Below the pieces are notes generated by a model. It ran no database searches. It was not told the origin of the DNA and saw nothing but the letters and a program-made list of their open reading frames with translations. This document shows, piece by piece, positions 17,541 through 26,472 of a stretch of 64,000 nucleotides of DNA. Origin of the DNA: Agrobacterium larrymoorei (GTDB lineage Bacteria > Pseudomonadota > Alphaproteobacteria > Rhizobiales > Rhizobiaceae); contig NZ_CP039691.1 of assembly GCF_005145045.1 (NCBI RefSeq), positions 2,492,001 to 2,556,000 on the forward strand. The letters are read 5' to 3'. A program made the position numbers and the translations under genes. Position 1 is the first letter of the stretch. The number at the start of each line of letters is the position of its first letter.

Positions 17541-18695
17541 TCAGCTCCAGCCGCCACCATAGGTACGGTAGAAGACATGCAACCCGATTCTGCCGACCTT
17601 CTTCATGCTCTTGCCCCATGCGGGACGCACATAGACGGCGTGGTAATGCGTGGCGGAACCGACTTCCTTGAGCCAGATCTTGCCTGACGTCGTCGCCATG
17701 GCCACTTCGCGGGCCATTTTCCAGTGCCGCTCGGAGTTTACGCGGTCCTTGATATTATCGCAGGCAAAGGAAAACTGGCAGCGATTGCGCCAATCCTTGT
17801 TCTGATAGACCACGCCGCAGATGGTTTTGGGGTAAGCGGGGTTGCGAACGCGGTTGAGAATGACCTGCGCGACGGCTGCCTGTCCCTTTACCGATTCGCC
17901 ACGCGCTTCGAAATATATGCCGGATGCGAGGCATTGCTGTTCAGCGGCGGAAAACGTCTCTGCAGGCAGAGGCGTTGCCGCCCAGGCATGGTCATCCGGT
18001 GAAATCGGTGGAATGAAACGACCCGTATCCGGCTTTTTCAGAATTGCATCGAAAGGCGATTCGCGCGCGAAATCCGGCTCGGCAGGCGCATAGGCCGTTG
18101 CCAGCACATCCGGGGTGCGGTTGGTAATCAGGTCCGCCAGCATCGGGGAAACGGTTTTGTCGGCCTTCTTCTCATCGCGACGGAAATAGAAGGATGCCAG
18201 TTCGACATCCTTGTTCTTCTTCGGCTTTACGAAAGCGGTGCGATCCTTGCGCTTCAGCGGTTCGATATCGATCATGCTGGTGCGCTGGAGGACGGAGCCT
18301 GCCGTGAAGGCTTTCGGTGGCTGCATGATTTCGGTGGCAACCACCCTGCCCTTTTTGGCCGCGCGGTTGACGCGGTCGCTATCGGGCGTGGTTTCCTTGC
18401 CCGACTTGTTGGTGACGAAAGCAACCTTTCGGCCATCGGGAAGCGTCATACCAGCGCCGCTGATGGCGGCGGTTTCCGTCGCGTCATTGAAGGCGAGCGA
18501 TGCGCTGTGAACCGAACCGGCAGGAGAGTTGGTCAGCACCATGCGCCACTGTTCGCCACCGGCATCGAGACCGGCCAGCAAAGACGCCAGATCGGCGCGG
18601 GCTGCAAGCGATGGGAAGGCAAGCCAGGCGGCAAGGCCGAAGACGACAGGCGAGGCCCACTTCTCATAAGACATGAAGGACCTGCGACGCGACAT
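17541..18695 (-). CDS. Cell wall hydrolase, SleB/Hydrolase_2 family
   Basis: This protein of about 384 residues has an N-terminal hydrophobic segment (signal peptide or anchor, ending near LAARAD), a long low-complexity middle, and a C-terminal Hydrolase_2 domain. That domain starts at about CLASGIYFEARGES, where the Glu of FEARGE is the likely catalytic residue. It then runs through GQAAVAQVILNRV and CQFSFACD. Such domains cut peptidoglycan glycan strands. The start is uncertain: ATGs at 18695 and 18674 and a GTG at 18734 are all in frame and keep the signal segment. A palindrome lies upstream. Confidence 0.85.
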   Translation of the reverse strand: MSRRRSFMSYEKWASPVVFGLAAWLAFPSLAARADLASLLAGLDAGGEQWRMVLTNSPAGSVHSASLAFNDATETAAISGAGMTLPDGRKVAFVTNKSGKETTPDSDRVNRAAKKGRVVATEIMQPPKAFTAGSVLQRTSMIDIEPLKRKDRTAFVKPKKNKDVELASFYFRRDEKKADKTVSPMLADLITNRTPDVLATAYAPAEPDFARESPFDAILKKPDTGRFIPPISPDDHAWAATPLPAETFSAAEQQCLASGIYFEARGESVKGQAAVAQVILNRVRNPAYPKTICGVVYQNKDWRNRCQFSFACDNIKDRVNSERHWKMAREVAMATTSGKIWLKEVGSATHYHAVYVRPAWGKSMKKVGRIGLHVFYRTYGGGWS

Positions 18696-18765
18696 TTTTC
18701 TTGAACGCAAAACCAGTACTCCGGACACACGCAAACGACTTGCTACACAGCCGGATAATCACTCA

Positions 18766-18786
18766 TTAACCTTGATGCTTGGTTAA
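18766..18786 (-). promoter_or_regulatory. Candidate operator palindrome upstream of the cell wall hydrolase
   Basis: TTAACC (18766-18771), nine bases, then GGTTAA (18781-18786) form a perfect spaced palindrome about 70 bases upstream of the likely hydrolase start. The half-site spacing does not fit the TTAA-N7-TTAA CtrA box. The binding protein is unknown. Confidence 0.4.
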
Positions 18787-18787
18787 C

Positions 18788-18821
18788 GCAGGCTCAGCGA
18801 GAGCCTGCTCACATTAATGTG
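18788..18821. repeat. Tandem hairpin and palindrome between kup and the hydrolase gene
   Basis: GCAGGCTC (18788-18795) pairs with GAGCCTGC (18801-18808) over a five-base loop. The perfect palindrome CACATTAATGTG (18810-18821) follows at once. Both lie between the kup terminator and the hydrolase promoter region. Confidence 0.5.
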
Positions 18822-18833
18822 TGAGCGGAAACT

Positions 18834-18868
18834 AAAACGCCGTCCCCGCGTGAGCGAGGACGGCGTTT
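18834..18868 (-). terminator. Rho-independent terminator of kup
   Basis: On the minus strand AAACGCCGTCC (18868-18858) pairs with GGACGGCGTTTT (18845-18834), an eleven-base stem followed by a T-containing tail. It starts 24 bases after the kup stop codon. Confidence 0.8.
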
Positions 18869-18891
18869 GAGATTTCAAGGTAACGCCGATG

Positions 18892-20808
18892 TCAGATGAC
18901 GACGTGTGAACCGAGCTCGACCACGCGGTTTGCCGGCAGGCGGAAATATTCCGAAGGATCGGCAGCGCTTTCCGCCATCGCGATGAACAGACGGTTCTGC
19001 CAGCCGGGCATGCTGGATTTGGGATCCGGCACCAGCTTTCTGCGGCCAAGATAGAAGGAAGTCGACATGATGTCGAACTTGTATCCCGTGCGACGCAGAT
19101 AACCGAGCGCCTGCGTGACGTTCTGCGTTTCCATGAAGCCGAAATGCAGTTCCACCACCACGAAGCGTTCGCTGATCTTGGTCTTGGTGTAACGCTGGTC
19201 GGGATGAACCCTTGGCGTATCCTCGGTGCGGATCGTCAGGATGACGTTCTTGTCGTGCAGGACGTGATTGTGCTTGAGATTGTGGAGCAGTGCGGCGGGC
19301 GCGGTTTCAGGATCACCCGTCAGGAAGATTGCAGTGCCGGGAATGCGGACCGGCGCATGCGCGCTTTCTTTCTCAACCGAAGACACGAAAGCCTTCAAAG
19401 GCACATCTGTTCTGCGCGTCTTGGCAAAGAGAATTCTCGAACCGCGCTGCCATGTCATCATAATGACGGTGAAGGCAATGGCGAGCAGGACCGGCACATA
19501 ACCGCCATCGTGAATCTTCAGCAGGTTTGCACCGAGGAAGATCAGTTCCAGCGAGATGAACGGCAGGATGACCAGCAGGCAGAGCGACAGCGACCATTTC
19601 CAATGCGTGCGCGCAAACTGGAAGAAGAGAAGGCTGGTCACAACCATCGCGCCGGTGACCGAGATACCGTAAGCGGTGGCAAGCGCGTCGGAACTCTTGA
19701 AGGTGAGAACGAGCGCGACCACGCCGAAGAGCAGCACGGTGTTGACCGATGGCAGGTAGATTTGTCCGGTATTGGTCTCCGAGGTGAAGAGGATTTCCAT
19801 CCGCGGCAGATAGCCGAGGTTGATTGCCTGACGCACCATGGAGAACGCGCCGGTAATAACCGCCTGGCTGGCGATGATGGTGGCGGCGGTTGCCAGAATG
19901 ACGGCTGGAAGAAGCGCCCATTGCGGGAACATCAGGTAAAAGGGGTTGGACATGGCCGCCGGGTCTTTCAGAACCAGAGCACCCTGCCCGAGATAATTGA
20001 GTGTGAGCGCCGGAAAGACCAGCACGAACCATGCCCACTGAATGGGCTTGCGACCGAAGTGACCCAGATCGGCATAAAGCGCCTCGGCGCCTGTAATCGT
20101 CAGGAAGACCGCGCCAAGAACCACGATGCCGTAGAAACCTTCGTTCAGCAGAAACTCGACGGCGTGAAGCGGGTTGAAGGAATAGAGAATGCTGTAATCG
20201 TCCGAAATATGCAGCAGGCCGACCAGACCCATGACGATGAACCAGACAGCGGTGATCGGTCCGAAGAATTTCGCCACCGTTCCTGTACCATGGGACTGGA
20301 TGGCGAACAGGGCGACCAGAATACCGAGCGAAATGGGAATGATGAACTCATCCATCTGCGGCGTCACGAGCTTCAGGCCTTCCACGGCGGACAGCACTGA
20401 AAGCGCTGGCGTGATCATCGCGTCGCCCAGGAAGAGGGCCGCACCGATGAGACCGAGCATGATGAGGACATTGCGTCGCGCGCCTGCGGTCTTCATCAAC
20501 AGCGCCAGCAGCGAAAGCGTGCCGCCTTCGCCATCGTTATCTGCGCGCAGCAGGAAGCAGATGTATTTGATGGTGACGATGATCGTCAGCGACCAGATCA
20601 TCAGCGAGATGAGGCCGATGACCTCGGCCTGCGTCAGCCCGTCATGCGAGATGGGCTTCAGGGCTTCGCGAAATGCATAGAGCGGGCTGGTGCCGATATC
20701 GCCATATACAACCCCGATCGAGCCGAGCATCGCCGGAAACAGGCCCTTGACGTGGTGATCTTCCACGTCGGGCTTGTCGAGAATTTCCTTGTCAAAGGGG
20801 TGGGCCAT
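18892..20808 (-). CDS. kup: Low-affinity potassium transporter Kup
   Basis: This 638-residue Kup/HAK/KT family K+ symporter has the family hallmark [20 protein letters not shown] near residue 30. It then has about twelve hydrophobic helices, including [11 protein letters not shown] and [20 protein letters not shown], and a C-terminal cytosolic domain of about 190 residues. The ATG at 20806-20808 is chosen because the family begins just before the first helix; the longer frame overlaps the upstream corA gene. It starts 16 bases after the corA stop, so K+ and Mg2+ uptake genes are cotranscribed. A terminator follows. Confidence 0.94.
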   Translation of the reverse strand: MAHPFDKEILDKPDVEDHHVKGLFPAMLGSIGVVYGDIGTSPLYAFREALKPISHDGLTQAEVIGLISLMIWSLTIIVTIKYICFLLRADNDGEGGTLSLLALLMKTAGARRNVLIMLGLIGAALFLGDAMITPALSVLSAVEGLKLVTPQMDEFIIPISLGILVALFAIQSHGTGTVAKFFGPITAVWFIVMGLVGLLHISDDYSILYSFNPLHAVEFLLNEGFYGIVVLGAVFLTITGAEALYADLGHFGRKPIQWAWFVLVFPALTLNYLGQGALVLKDPAAMSNPFYLMFPQWALLPAVILATAATIIASQAVITGAFSMVRQAINLGYLPRMEILFTSETNTGQIYLPSVNTVLLFGVVALVLTFKSSDALATAYGISVTGAMVVTSLLFFQFARTHWKWSLSLCLLVILPFISLELIFLGANLLKIHDGGYVPVLLAIAFTVIMMTWQRGSRILFAKTRRTDVPLKAFVSSVEKESAHAPVRIPGTAIFLTGDPETAPAALLHNLKHNHVLHDKNVILTIRTEDTPRVHPDQRYTKTKISERFVVVELHFGFMETQNVTQALGYLRRTGYKFDIMSTSFYLGRRKLVPDPKSSMPGWQNRLFIAMAESAADPSEYFRLPANRVVELGSHVVI

Positions 20809-20824
20809 GTAAATCCTGGCTCTC

Positions 20825-21802
20825 TTAGAGCCAGCCCTTCCAGCGAAAAACGATAAACGGAATGATTGCCGATATAAGCATGACAAAAATTGCCAGCGGG
20901 TAACCAAGGCTCCATTGTAACTCCGGCATATGCGCGAAGTTCATTCCGTAAACGGAAGCCACCAGCGTCGGCGGCAGGAATACCACCGATGCGATGGAGA
21001 AAATCTTGATGATCGCGTTCTGCTCGACATTGATGATGCCAAGCGAAGCATCCAGCAAAAAGGTCAGGTTGCCGGAAATATAAGAGGCGTGTTCGGAGAG
21101 CGACTGGATATCGCGCGCAATGGAGCGGCCCATTTCCTTGGCCTCCTTATCCTGCTGGACAAGGCCTGTTGCCTGAAGAAACGACTGAACACGGGCAAGA
21201 GACGTCAGACTATCGCGCACCTTGGAAACAAGGCGGTGAAAGGACGCGATCTCGGCGATCTTTTCTTCCAGATAGCGCGGCGCCTTGCGCTTGCTGCGCG
21301 CTTCCCCGCCGAAAATGCCGGTCGCGACCTTATCGATGCCGACGACCGTATTTTCCAGAATTTCCGCCGTGCGATCCACGATGGTTTCGAGCAGCTTCAG
21401 CAGAAGGGCCGCGCCGCTTCTCATATCATGAGGAACACGCGTAATGGCGGCGATGAAGAGATTGAAGGATTTCGGCTCTGCATAGCGGATCGTCACAAGC
21501 CGGTTGCCGATCAGGACGAAAGCGACGTCGGTCAGTTGCGGATCGGTCGAATCTGCTTTCCAGACCAAAGATGCCGTCATGAAGACATTATTATCTTCCG
21601 TATAGAGGCGGCTGGAAGGCTCAATGTCTTTCAGGTCCTCACGCGTGGGAAGCTCCGTGCCGAGCATTGCTTCGACATGCTTTTCCTCGTCGCGGGTGGG
21701 GTTGATCAGATCGATCCAGACAATGTCTTCCGACATCTGCGTGAACGCGCAGTCCGCCGACAGGCTGATCGCCTCGCAATTCGAGCGATAGGCTTTTATC
21801 AA
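20825..21802 (-). CDS. corA: Magnesium transporter CorA family protein
   Basis: This 325-residue CorA-type divalent cation channel has an N-terminal soluble domain of about 260 residues. Two C-terminal helices follow, the first ending in the selectivity motif YGMNF (GMN at about 286-288). The C-terminus is FRWKGWL, basic as in the family. Mg2+ is the likely main ion; Co2+ or Ni2+ passage cannot be excluded. It precedes kup closely on the same strand. Confidence 0.93.
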   Translation of the reverse strand: MIKAYRSNCEAISLSADCAFTQMSEDIVWIDLINPTRDEEKHVEAMLGTELPTREDLKDIEPSSRLYTEDNNVFMTASLVWKADSTDPQLTDVAFVLIGNRLVTIRYAEPKSFNLFIAAITRVPHDMRSGAALLLKLLETIVDRTAEILENTVVGIDKVATGIFGGEARSKRKAPRYLEEKIAEIASFHRLVSKVRDSLTSLARVQSFLQATGLVQQDKEAKEMGRSIARDIQSLSEHASYISGNLTFLLDASLGIINVEQNAIIKIFSIASVVFLPPTLVASVYGMNFAHMPELQWSLGYPLAIFVMLISAIIPFIVFRWKGWL

Positions 21803-22130
21803 TCAGTTTCTCCGGTCCGCAGCGCCGAATGGTTGTCGGCAGGCTGATCTAACACATCATGCGTGGCTTCCGCAAACGCACGAAGATGGCTGCGGTTCAA
21901 ACGGCGCAGGGCTATGCTCCCAACGCTGTAAAGAATCAAGCGGTATTTTCAAAAAGCACTTTCGGCACGAGCGGATGCCGCCAGGCTCCCTCCGTCAAAA
22001 TCCCATATAATACAGAGTATTGGGTAGTTTTTTACTTTACTATTAGCGTGTCGGTCTGCTTCAGAAGAACGATAGATATGCGAGTGGCGCATTGATGAGA
22101 GCGCCAATTCTTGTCGATTTTCGCCAATAT
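21803..22130. other. Intergenic region between corA and mrp
   Basis: No gene is seen in these 328 bases. It must hold the corA promoter and the end of the mrp transcript. A small hairpin, GGCGC (22086-22090) with GCGCC (22101-22105), lies about 25 bases past the mrp stop. The part around 22005-22060 is AT-rich. I see no operator or further repeat. Confidence 0.5.
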
Positions 22131-23252
22131 CTATTCAAATACAATTTTTGGCGCAGACCGGCTCGAGCCCCTGCCAACCTCGGTCCACACCTTTTGTGCG
22201 ATATCGCGGTAAACGAGCGCCTGCGGCCCTTCCGGCTCTGCCACGACGACCGGCGTTCCGGCATCGGACATTTCACGAATGGACATGGTGAGTGGCACTT
22301 CTCCGAGGAAAGGCACGCCGATACGCTCCGCCTCCGCCCGCGCTCCACCATGGCCGAAAATATCGTAGCGATTACCGGTATCCGGCGCGATGAAATAGCT
22401 CATATTCTCGACGACGCCGAGAAGAGGCACTTCCACCTTGCGGAACATGGTGATGCCCTTGCGCGCATCGATCAGCGCCAGATCCTGTGGCGTGGAGACG
22501 ATGACGGCACCGGCAAGCGGCACCTGCTGGGCGATGGTAAGCTGCGCGTCGCCCGTACCGGGCGGCATATCCAGCACCAGAACGTCGAGTTCGCCCCAGG
22601 CCACTTCCCGCAGCATCTGCATGAGGGCGGACTGCACCATCGGCCCGCGCCAGATCATCGCCGCCTCCTCATCCACCAGAAAGCCCATGGACATGACCTT
22701 CAGGCCGTAATTTTCCATGGGCATTATGATGCGCCCTTCCCCCTGCTGGGGACGGCCGGAAATTTTCAAAAGTCTTGGAATGGAAGGGCCGTAAATATCT
22801 GCATCGAGAATCCCAACGCGAAGGCCGAGCGTTTGCAGACCGAGAGCCAGATTGACCGCGGTGGTGGATTTTCCAACGCCACCCTTGCCGGATGCGACGG
22901 CTATGATGGCACCGATGCCGGGAACACCGGCCTTCGATCTTGGTTGCGGCGCGGCTGGCTGAGAGGGTGCTTTCGGGGCGGGAGAGGACGCGCTGCCCGG
23001 CTTGCGGTTGGCCGTGAGCGCGACCATAGCGGCCTTCACACCCGGCACGTCGAGTGTCGCCTTTTCAGCGGCGAGCCTCAAAGGCTCCATCTCGTGGGCC
23101 TGATCCGCTGGCACGGTAATCGAGAAATAGGCCTTCGAATCGCTGAGGAAAATTTCAGACACCATGCCCAGCGCAACGATGCTCTTTTCGCTGCCGGGAT
23201 AGATGACCTTATCCAGAGCCTTTTCGATCTGTGTCTTGTCTGCCTGCGCCAT
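22131..23252 (-). CDS. apbC: Mrp/ApbC-type P-loop ATPase, iron-sulfur carrier family
   Basis: This 373-residue protein has an N-terminal MIP18/DUF59-type domain (about 1-80), a Pro/Ala/Ser linker, and a MinD-like ATPase domain with the deviant Walker A SGKGGVGKST at residues 121-130. DADIYGPSIPRLL and DMPPGTGD are typical of ApbC/Mrp proteins, which load Fe-S clusters. The usual CxxC after ENMSYF is absent; the sequence reads IAPDTG instead, so cluster binding must differ or be lost. The ATG at 23250-23252 is preferred to a TTG four codons upstream. Confidence 0.9.
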   Translation of the reverse strand: MAQADKTQIEKALDKVIYPGSEKSIVALGMVSEIFLSDSKAYFSITVPADQAHEMEPLRLAAEKATLDVPGVKAAMVALTANRKPGSASSPAPKAPSQPAAPQPRSKAGVPGIGAIIAVASGKGGVGKSTTAVNLALGLQTLGLRVGILDADIYGPSIPRLLKISGRPQQGEGRIIMPMENYGLKVMSMGFLVDEEAAMIWRGPMVQSALMQMLREVAWGELDVLVLDMPPGTGDAQLTIAQQVPLAGAVIVSTPQDLALIDARKGITMFRKVEVPLLGVVENMSYFIAPDTGNRYDIFGHGGARAEAERIGVPFLGEVPLTMSIREMSDAGTPVVVAEPEGPQALVYRDIAQKVWTEVGRGSSRSAPKIVFE

Positions 23253-23343
23253 GCCCTGATCCAACCCTTCGTGCTTCAGCAGGGGTTAGATAAACAAGCC
23301 CGCGCCCTTCGCCAATGATAAAGAGCAAACTTTCGTTCGGCCT

Positions 23344-24567
23344 TCAGGTTTCGTTATAGGGGGTGAGTTTCTCCGGGTCGAAAACCTGACCGTCGAAGAA
23401 GGCATCCGGGCCCAGTAACAGCGATGCGCGGGATGCACCGACATGAACGGGCGCTTTCAACGTCCCTTCCAGCTTCATGTTGGCAGCAGGCACGGGCGCA
23501 AAAATCGGTTTGAGCGCCTTGCGAAAAATATCTGGGCGGAAAGCTTCGCTCGCGGCCTCATAGGCCTTGCCGTCGGCAATATAATCCACCGGACAATCGT
23601 TCCACCGTGCCATCTGGTTGAAGAACCAGAGAGCCTGGCTCTGCCACGGAAAGTTTGCGGCGTTTCCGCTGGTGGAAAAGAACCGGTGGCATTCCAGCAG
23701 GCGTGTCGGAGAGTGGGGGATGAACCCGGTCAGCGCAGGTAGAATAAGATCGCCTTCACGGCTGAGATATTGCGGCGCGGCCAGAAGTCCTGCCAGTTCT
23801 TCGATATTGCCCTGGCTGGCGCACCATTCACCCGCGCGGTAAAGAGCCCGCAACAGGGCGTGCAGCGTTGCCTCGTTTTCCATGGCCCACGGCTTCGAGA
23901 CAGCCAAACCCTTTTCAGGCGCGTTCTGCCAGATGTGCGATTTGGTGGTGATGATTCGCCCCGTTTCCCGCAGAACCGCCTCGCTTCCATAGGGTTCGGC
24001 CACGTAAAAGCCGTCTATCTCCCCCTTGGCCAGCAACTCCGACATGTCCGCAGGAGGTGCCTCGATCAAGACGATATAGCGCGGGGTGACGAGGCGGGAA
24101 CTGGCGAGAAGATAGCGGAACTCATAGGCCGAGGGCGAAAGGGCGTGTTCCGTGGTAAATGTCAGCGCAGGCAGCTGCGCCTTCTGGCGAGCCAGTGCGA
24201 CCCGTGAAAGCGCGCGCGACACGGAGCCCGGCTCCGGTATCTTCATTCCCTGCTCGAAAAGATCATCGTGAAGCAACTGGCTGACGGTGAGCGATGAGCC
24301 GCCTGTGGCCAGAATGAAGGGCACGATCAGATCGGCTTGCATACCGCCAAGCGTCAGAGCCGATGCAACAGGCAGCGATACGGGCAAATGCGCACCGTGC
24401 AACTCATCTGCAACCCAATCGGCAAAAACAGAACGAGGGGAATTCTTTCTTATCAGCTCGAGGTTCACGCCCTCATCGGCGGCAAAACCTTTTTCAAGAG
24501 CAACAACAAGCACTGCACAGTCAACTGTCGGGGTAAAAGCTGCCTTGAAGCGCCGCGTGCCTGCCAA
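23344..24567 (-). CDS. NrtA/CmpA/NasS-like substrate-binding protein without signal peptide
   Basis: This 407-residue protein has the fold of nitrate/bicarbonate binding proteins: VLVVALEKGFAADEGVNLEL near the start, then GEIDGFYVAEPYGSEAV and LLECHRFFSTSGNAANFPW. It starts at a TTG (24565-24567) with AGGAG six bases upstream. A stop codon in frame shortly before leaves no room for an export signal, and the N-terminus (MAGTRRFKAAF) is not one. It is therefore probably cytosolic, like the nitrate sensor NasS. No permease, ATPase or NasT-type ANTAR gene is nearby. A LuxR-type regulator gene lies 75 bases upstream on the same strand. Ligand unknown. Confidence 0.8.
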   Translation of the reverse strand: MAGTRRFKAAFTPTVDCAVLVVALEKGFAADEGVNLELIRKNSPRSVFADWVADELHGAHLPVSLPVASALTLGGMQADLIVPFILATGGSSLTVSQLLHDDLFEQGMKIPEPGSVSRALSRVALARQKAQLPALTFTTEHALSPSAYEFRYLLASSRLVTPRYIVLIEAPPADMSELLAKGEIDGFYVAEPYGSEAVLRETGRIITTKSHIWQNAPEKGLAVSKPWAMENEATLHALLRALYRAGEWCASQGNIEELAGLLAAPQYLSREGDLILPALTGFIPHSPTRLLECHRFFSTSGNAANFPWQSQALWFFNQMARWNDCPVDYIADGKAYEAASEAFRPDIFRKALKPIFAPVPAANMKLEGTLKAPVHVGASRASLLLGPDAFFDGQVFDPEKLTPYNET

Positions 24568-24642
24568 ATGCGTCTCCTGTGCCGTCGCTCAGCCAAGATC
24601 ACTCACAGCGAGACAGATAACAACAGGAAAAAGAAAATATCC

Positions 24643-25383
24643 CTATTTTATCAAGCCCACGCGCAAAGCTTTTGCGACAGCCTGCGTGCGGTTGACGGTA
24701 TCGAGCTTCTTGGTCGCGCGGTTCAGGTAGTGATTTACCGTATGTTCCGAAAGAACAAGAATGTCGGCGATCTCCGCGCTTGTCTTGCCCGCAGCCGTCC
24801 AATTGAGACAGTCGATCTCGCGGTCCGTCAGCGTTTCGGGGATGCGCGCGTCGAGGCTTCGCACATGCGCAAGGCGGCCATAGATGTGAGTCGCGAGGTA
24901 GAATATCTCCGCCACTTGCGAAGGAGAAAAGCTGCTTCGGCTTCCCGAGAGCGAAACCGCACCGCGCATGCCGGTCGCATCCTGCACGGGACACCAGATG
25001 GCGTTCGACATTTCGAAGCGGGCAAAGAGTTCAACGATGGTCTTGGCGCTCGATGGTTCCTGACCGCGCGTAAGAAACGCCTCATCGACGAGAAAGGGCG
25101 TGCAACCGCGCTTCAATTCCTTCAGCACATTGCTCGTCGCCAGAAGTCCGTCGTGATCGTATTGATGAAGAAGTTCGGCGGGCCAGTTGGTGATGACCGT
25201 GTAATGCGACAACTCAAGCGCCATTTGCGGAGGCAGGTTCATGACCATGAATGCCTTCATGCCCCAGCTTTCGCTCATCTTTTTCAAGAATCTGAAGATA
25301 TCGAACTGAGTTTGCAGACGTGCCAAGTCCTGGGCGCTATCCGCCCCCATGACAGCAAAGTTGTCTATTTCAGGTTTGAGCAT
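24643..25383 (-). CDS. LuxR family regulator with autoinducer-binding-like domain
   Basis: This 246-residue protein has an N-terminal autoinducer-binding-type domain (about 20-165) and a C-terminal LuxR helix-turn-helix (LTDREIDCLNWTAAGKTS, then VLSEHTVNHYLNRATKK). In the usual W-x3-Y...D-P stretch the sequence reads AELLHQYDHDGLLATSNV. By my alignment the ligand-contacting Trp and Asp are Leu and Ser, while Tyr is kept. It may therefore bind a different ligand or none, like VisN/VisR-type solos. No luxI gene is in the window. It probably shares a transcript with the NrtA-like gene downstream. Confidence 0.85.
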   Translation of the reverse strand: MLKPEIDNFAVMGADSAQDLARLQTQFDIFRFLKKMSESWGMKAFMVMNLPPQMALELSHYTVITNWPAELLHQYDHDGLLATSNVLKELKRGCTPFLVDEAFLTRGQEPSSAKTIVELFARFEMSNAIWCPVQDATGMRGAVSLSGSRSSFSPSQVAEIFYLATHIYGRLAHVRSLDARIPETLTDREIDCLNWTAAGKTSAEIADILVLSEHTVNHYLNRATKKLDTVNRTQAVAKALRVGLIK

Positions 25384-25552
25384 TCGTTACTTGTCTTTAC
25401 AGTTCAACATATCAATTAATGAATGTGTCTTCGGGGAAATCACGTCAAAGCATAGTTATCAAATTGTTAATTTTATGCAAACGAAAGTTGATGTGAGCAT
25501 TCCTCACAATTTATGCATGACTTAGACTTTCCTGCTTTTAAGGCGGGTTTTT

Positions 25553-26353
25553 CTATTCACCCAAGGGTGCAAGCCGCAGTGATGCGTCTACAGAAATCTC
25601 TCTCGCAATGTCTTTGACCAGCGGAGCCCAGCCTTCAAGCACTTCGCGGGTCAGCCTGTAGGCTGGCCCCGTCACCGAGATCGCGGCGCGGAAATCCTGC
25701 CGATTCGCGGAAATCGGTACGGCGATGCACTGGATGCCCGTCTCGTGCTCCTCGAGATCGAAACCATATCCACGCTCCCGGATCGTCTCGATTTCAGCCA
25801 GCAGCCGCTCGGGCGTGTCGATCGTGCTGGGGGTGAAGGACTGGAAGTTGAGTGATTCGATTATCGTCTTCAGCTCCGGCTCGGGAAGAAGCGAGAGCGC
25901 GGCCTTGCCGACGCCGGTACAGTATAATGGAGAGGTTCTGCCTATCTGCGAATACATTCGCACAGCATGCTTGCCGTCGATCTTGTCGAGATAGATGATT
26001 TCGGTGCCGCGGATGACGCCGAGATGCACCGATTCTCCGGTCTGCTCATGCAGCGCGCGCAGATGCGGTGCGGCAATGGATCGCAGGTCGCTACCGCTCC
26101 AGGCCTTGGCTGCAAATTTCAGCAGCCTGATTCCCGCGACATAGGTCTGGTCGCCCCTTTGCTCCAAAAGCCCCTCCTCCACAAGATGGGAAAGCTGTCG
26201 GTGAAGCGTGCCGCGCGGCTGGTCCGACCGGTGTAATATATCGGTGAAGCGAAGCGGCTCAGGCGACATCACCACAAGTTCAAGCAGCGATATGGCCTTG
26301 CCGAGTGTTCCGGTGGCAATTTCCTGCTTTTCCTGACCGGAGCTGTAGGGCAC
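25553..26353 (-). CDS. IclR family transcriptional regulator
   Basis: This 266-residue IclR-type regulator has an N-terminal winged helix (about 15-75, ALGKAISLLELV-like start and RGTLHRQLSHLVEEGLL). The C-terminal ligand domain carries RSIAAPHLRALHEQTGESVHLG and CTGVGKAALSLLP. It is transcribed away from the galactonate-type operon, which makes it the obvious local regulator. The ligand is probably a sugar acid intermediate of that pathway. Candidate operators are in the shared intergenic region. Confidence 0.92.
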   Translation of the reverse strand: MPYSSGQEKQEIATGTLGKAISLLELVVMSPEPLRFTDILHRSDQPRGTLHRQLSHLVEEGLLEQRGDQTYVAGIRLLKFAAKAWSGSDLRSIAAPHLRALHEQTGESVHLGVIRGTEIIYLDKIDGKHAVRMYSQIGRTSPLYCTGVGKAALSLLPEPELKTIIESLNFQSFTPSTIDTPERLLAEIETIRERGYGFDLEEHETGIQCIAVPISANRQDFRAAISVTGPAYRLTREVLEGWAPLVKDIAREISVDASLRLAPLGE

Positions 26354-26385
26354 GGCGTTTTTCCTCGTGGAGCAAGTGGTGCGAC

Positions 26386-26414
26386 TTGACTTTCGCGGCA
26401 GCTAATAGTGTTAT
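26386..26414 (+). promoter_or_regulatory. Sigma70-type promoter of the galactose/galactonate operon
   Basis: TTGACT (26386-26391), a 17-base spacer, and TGTTAT (26409-26414) form a good housekeeping promoter. It points at the SDR gene, whose ATG is at 26473. The candidate IclR operators start at the -10 element and continue past the predicted start of transcription. Confidence 0.65.
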
Positions 26415-26450
26415 TCCAATTAATAAAACTTAGTTCCAAATAATGGAACT
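26414..26450. promoter_or_regulatory. Candidate IclR operator region
   Basis: AGTTCCA (26432-26438), five bases, then TGGAACT (26444-26450) is a perfect palindrome. TTCCAA occurs at 26414-26419 and again at 26435-26440, 21 bases apart, or two helical turns. The cluster lies over and just after the predicted start of the operon, a position expected for repression. Confidence 0.6.
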
Positions 26451-26472
26451 TTCAACATCTATGTGATGGGTC

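Noticed and set aside
18766..18786. CtrA box upstream of the cell wall hydrolase
   Set aside because: The TTAA halves are separated by 13 bases instead of the seven needed for TTAA-N7-TTAA, so a CtrA assignment is not supported.
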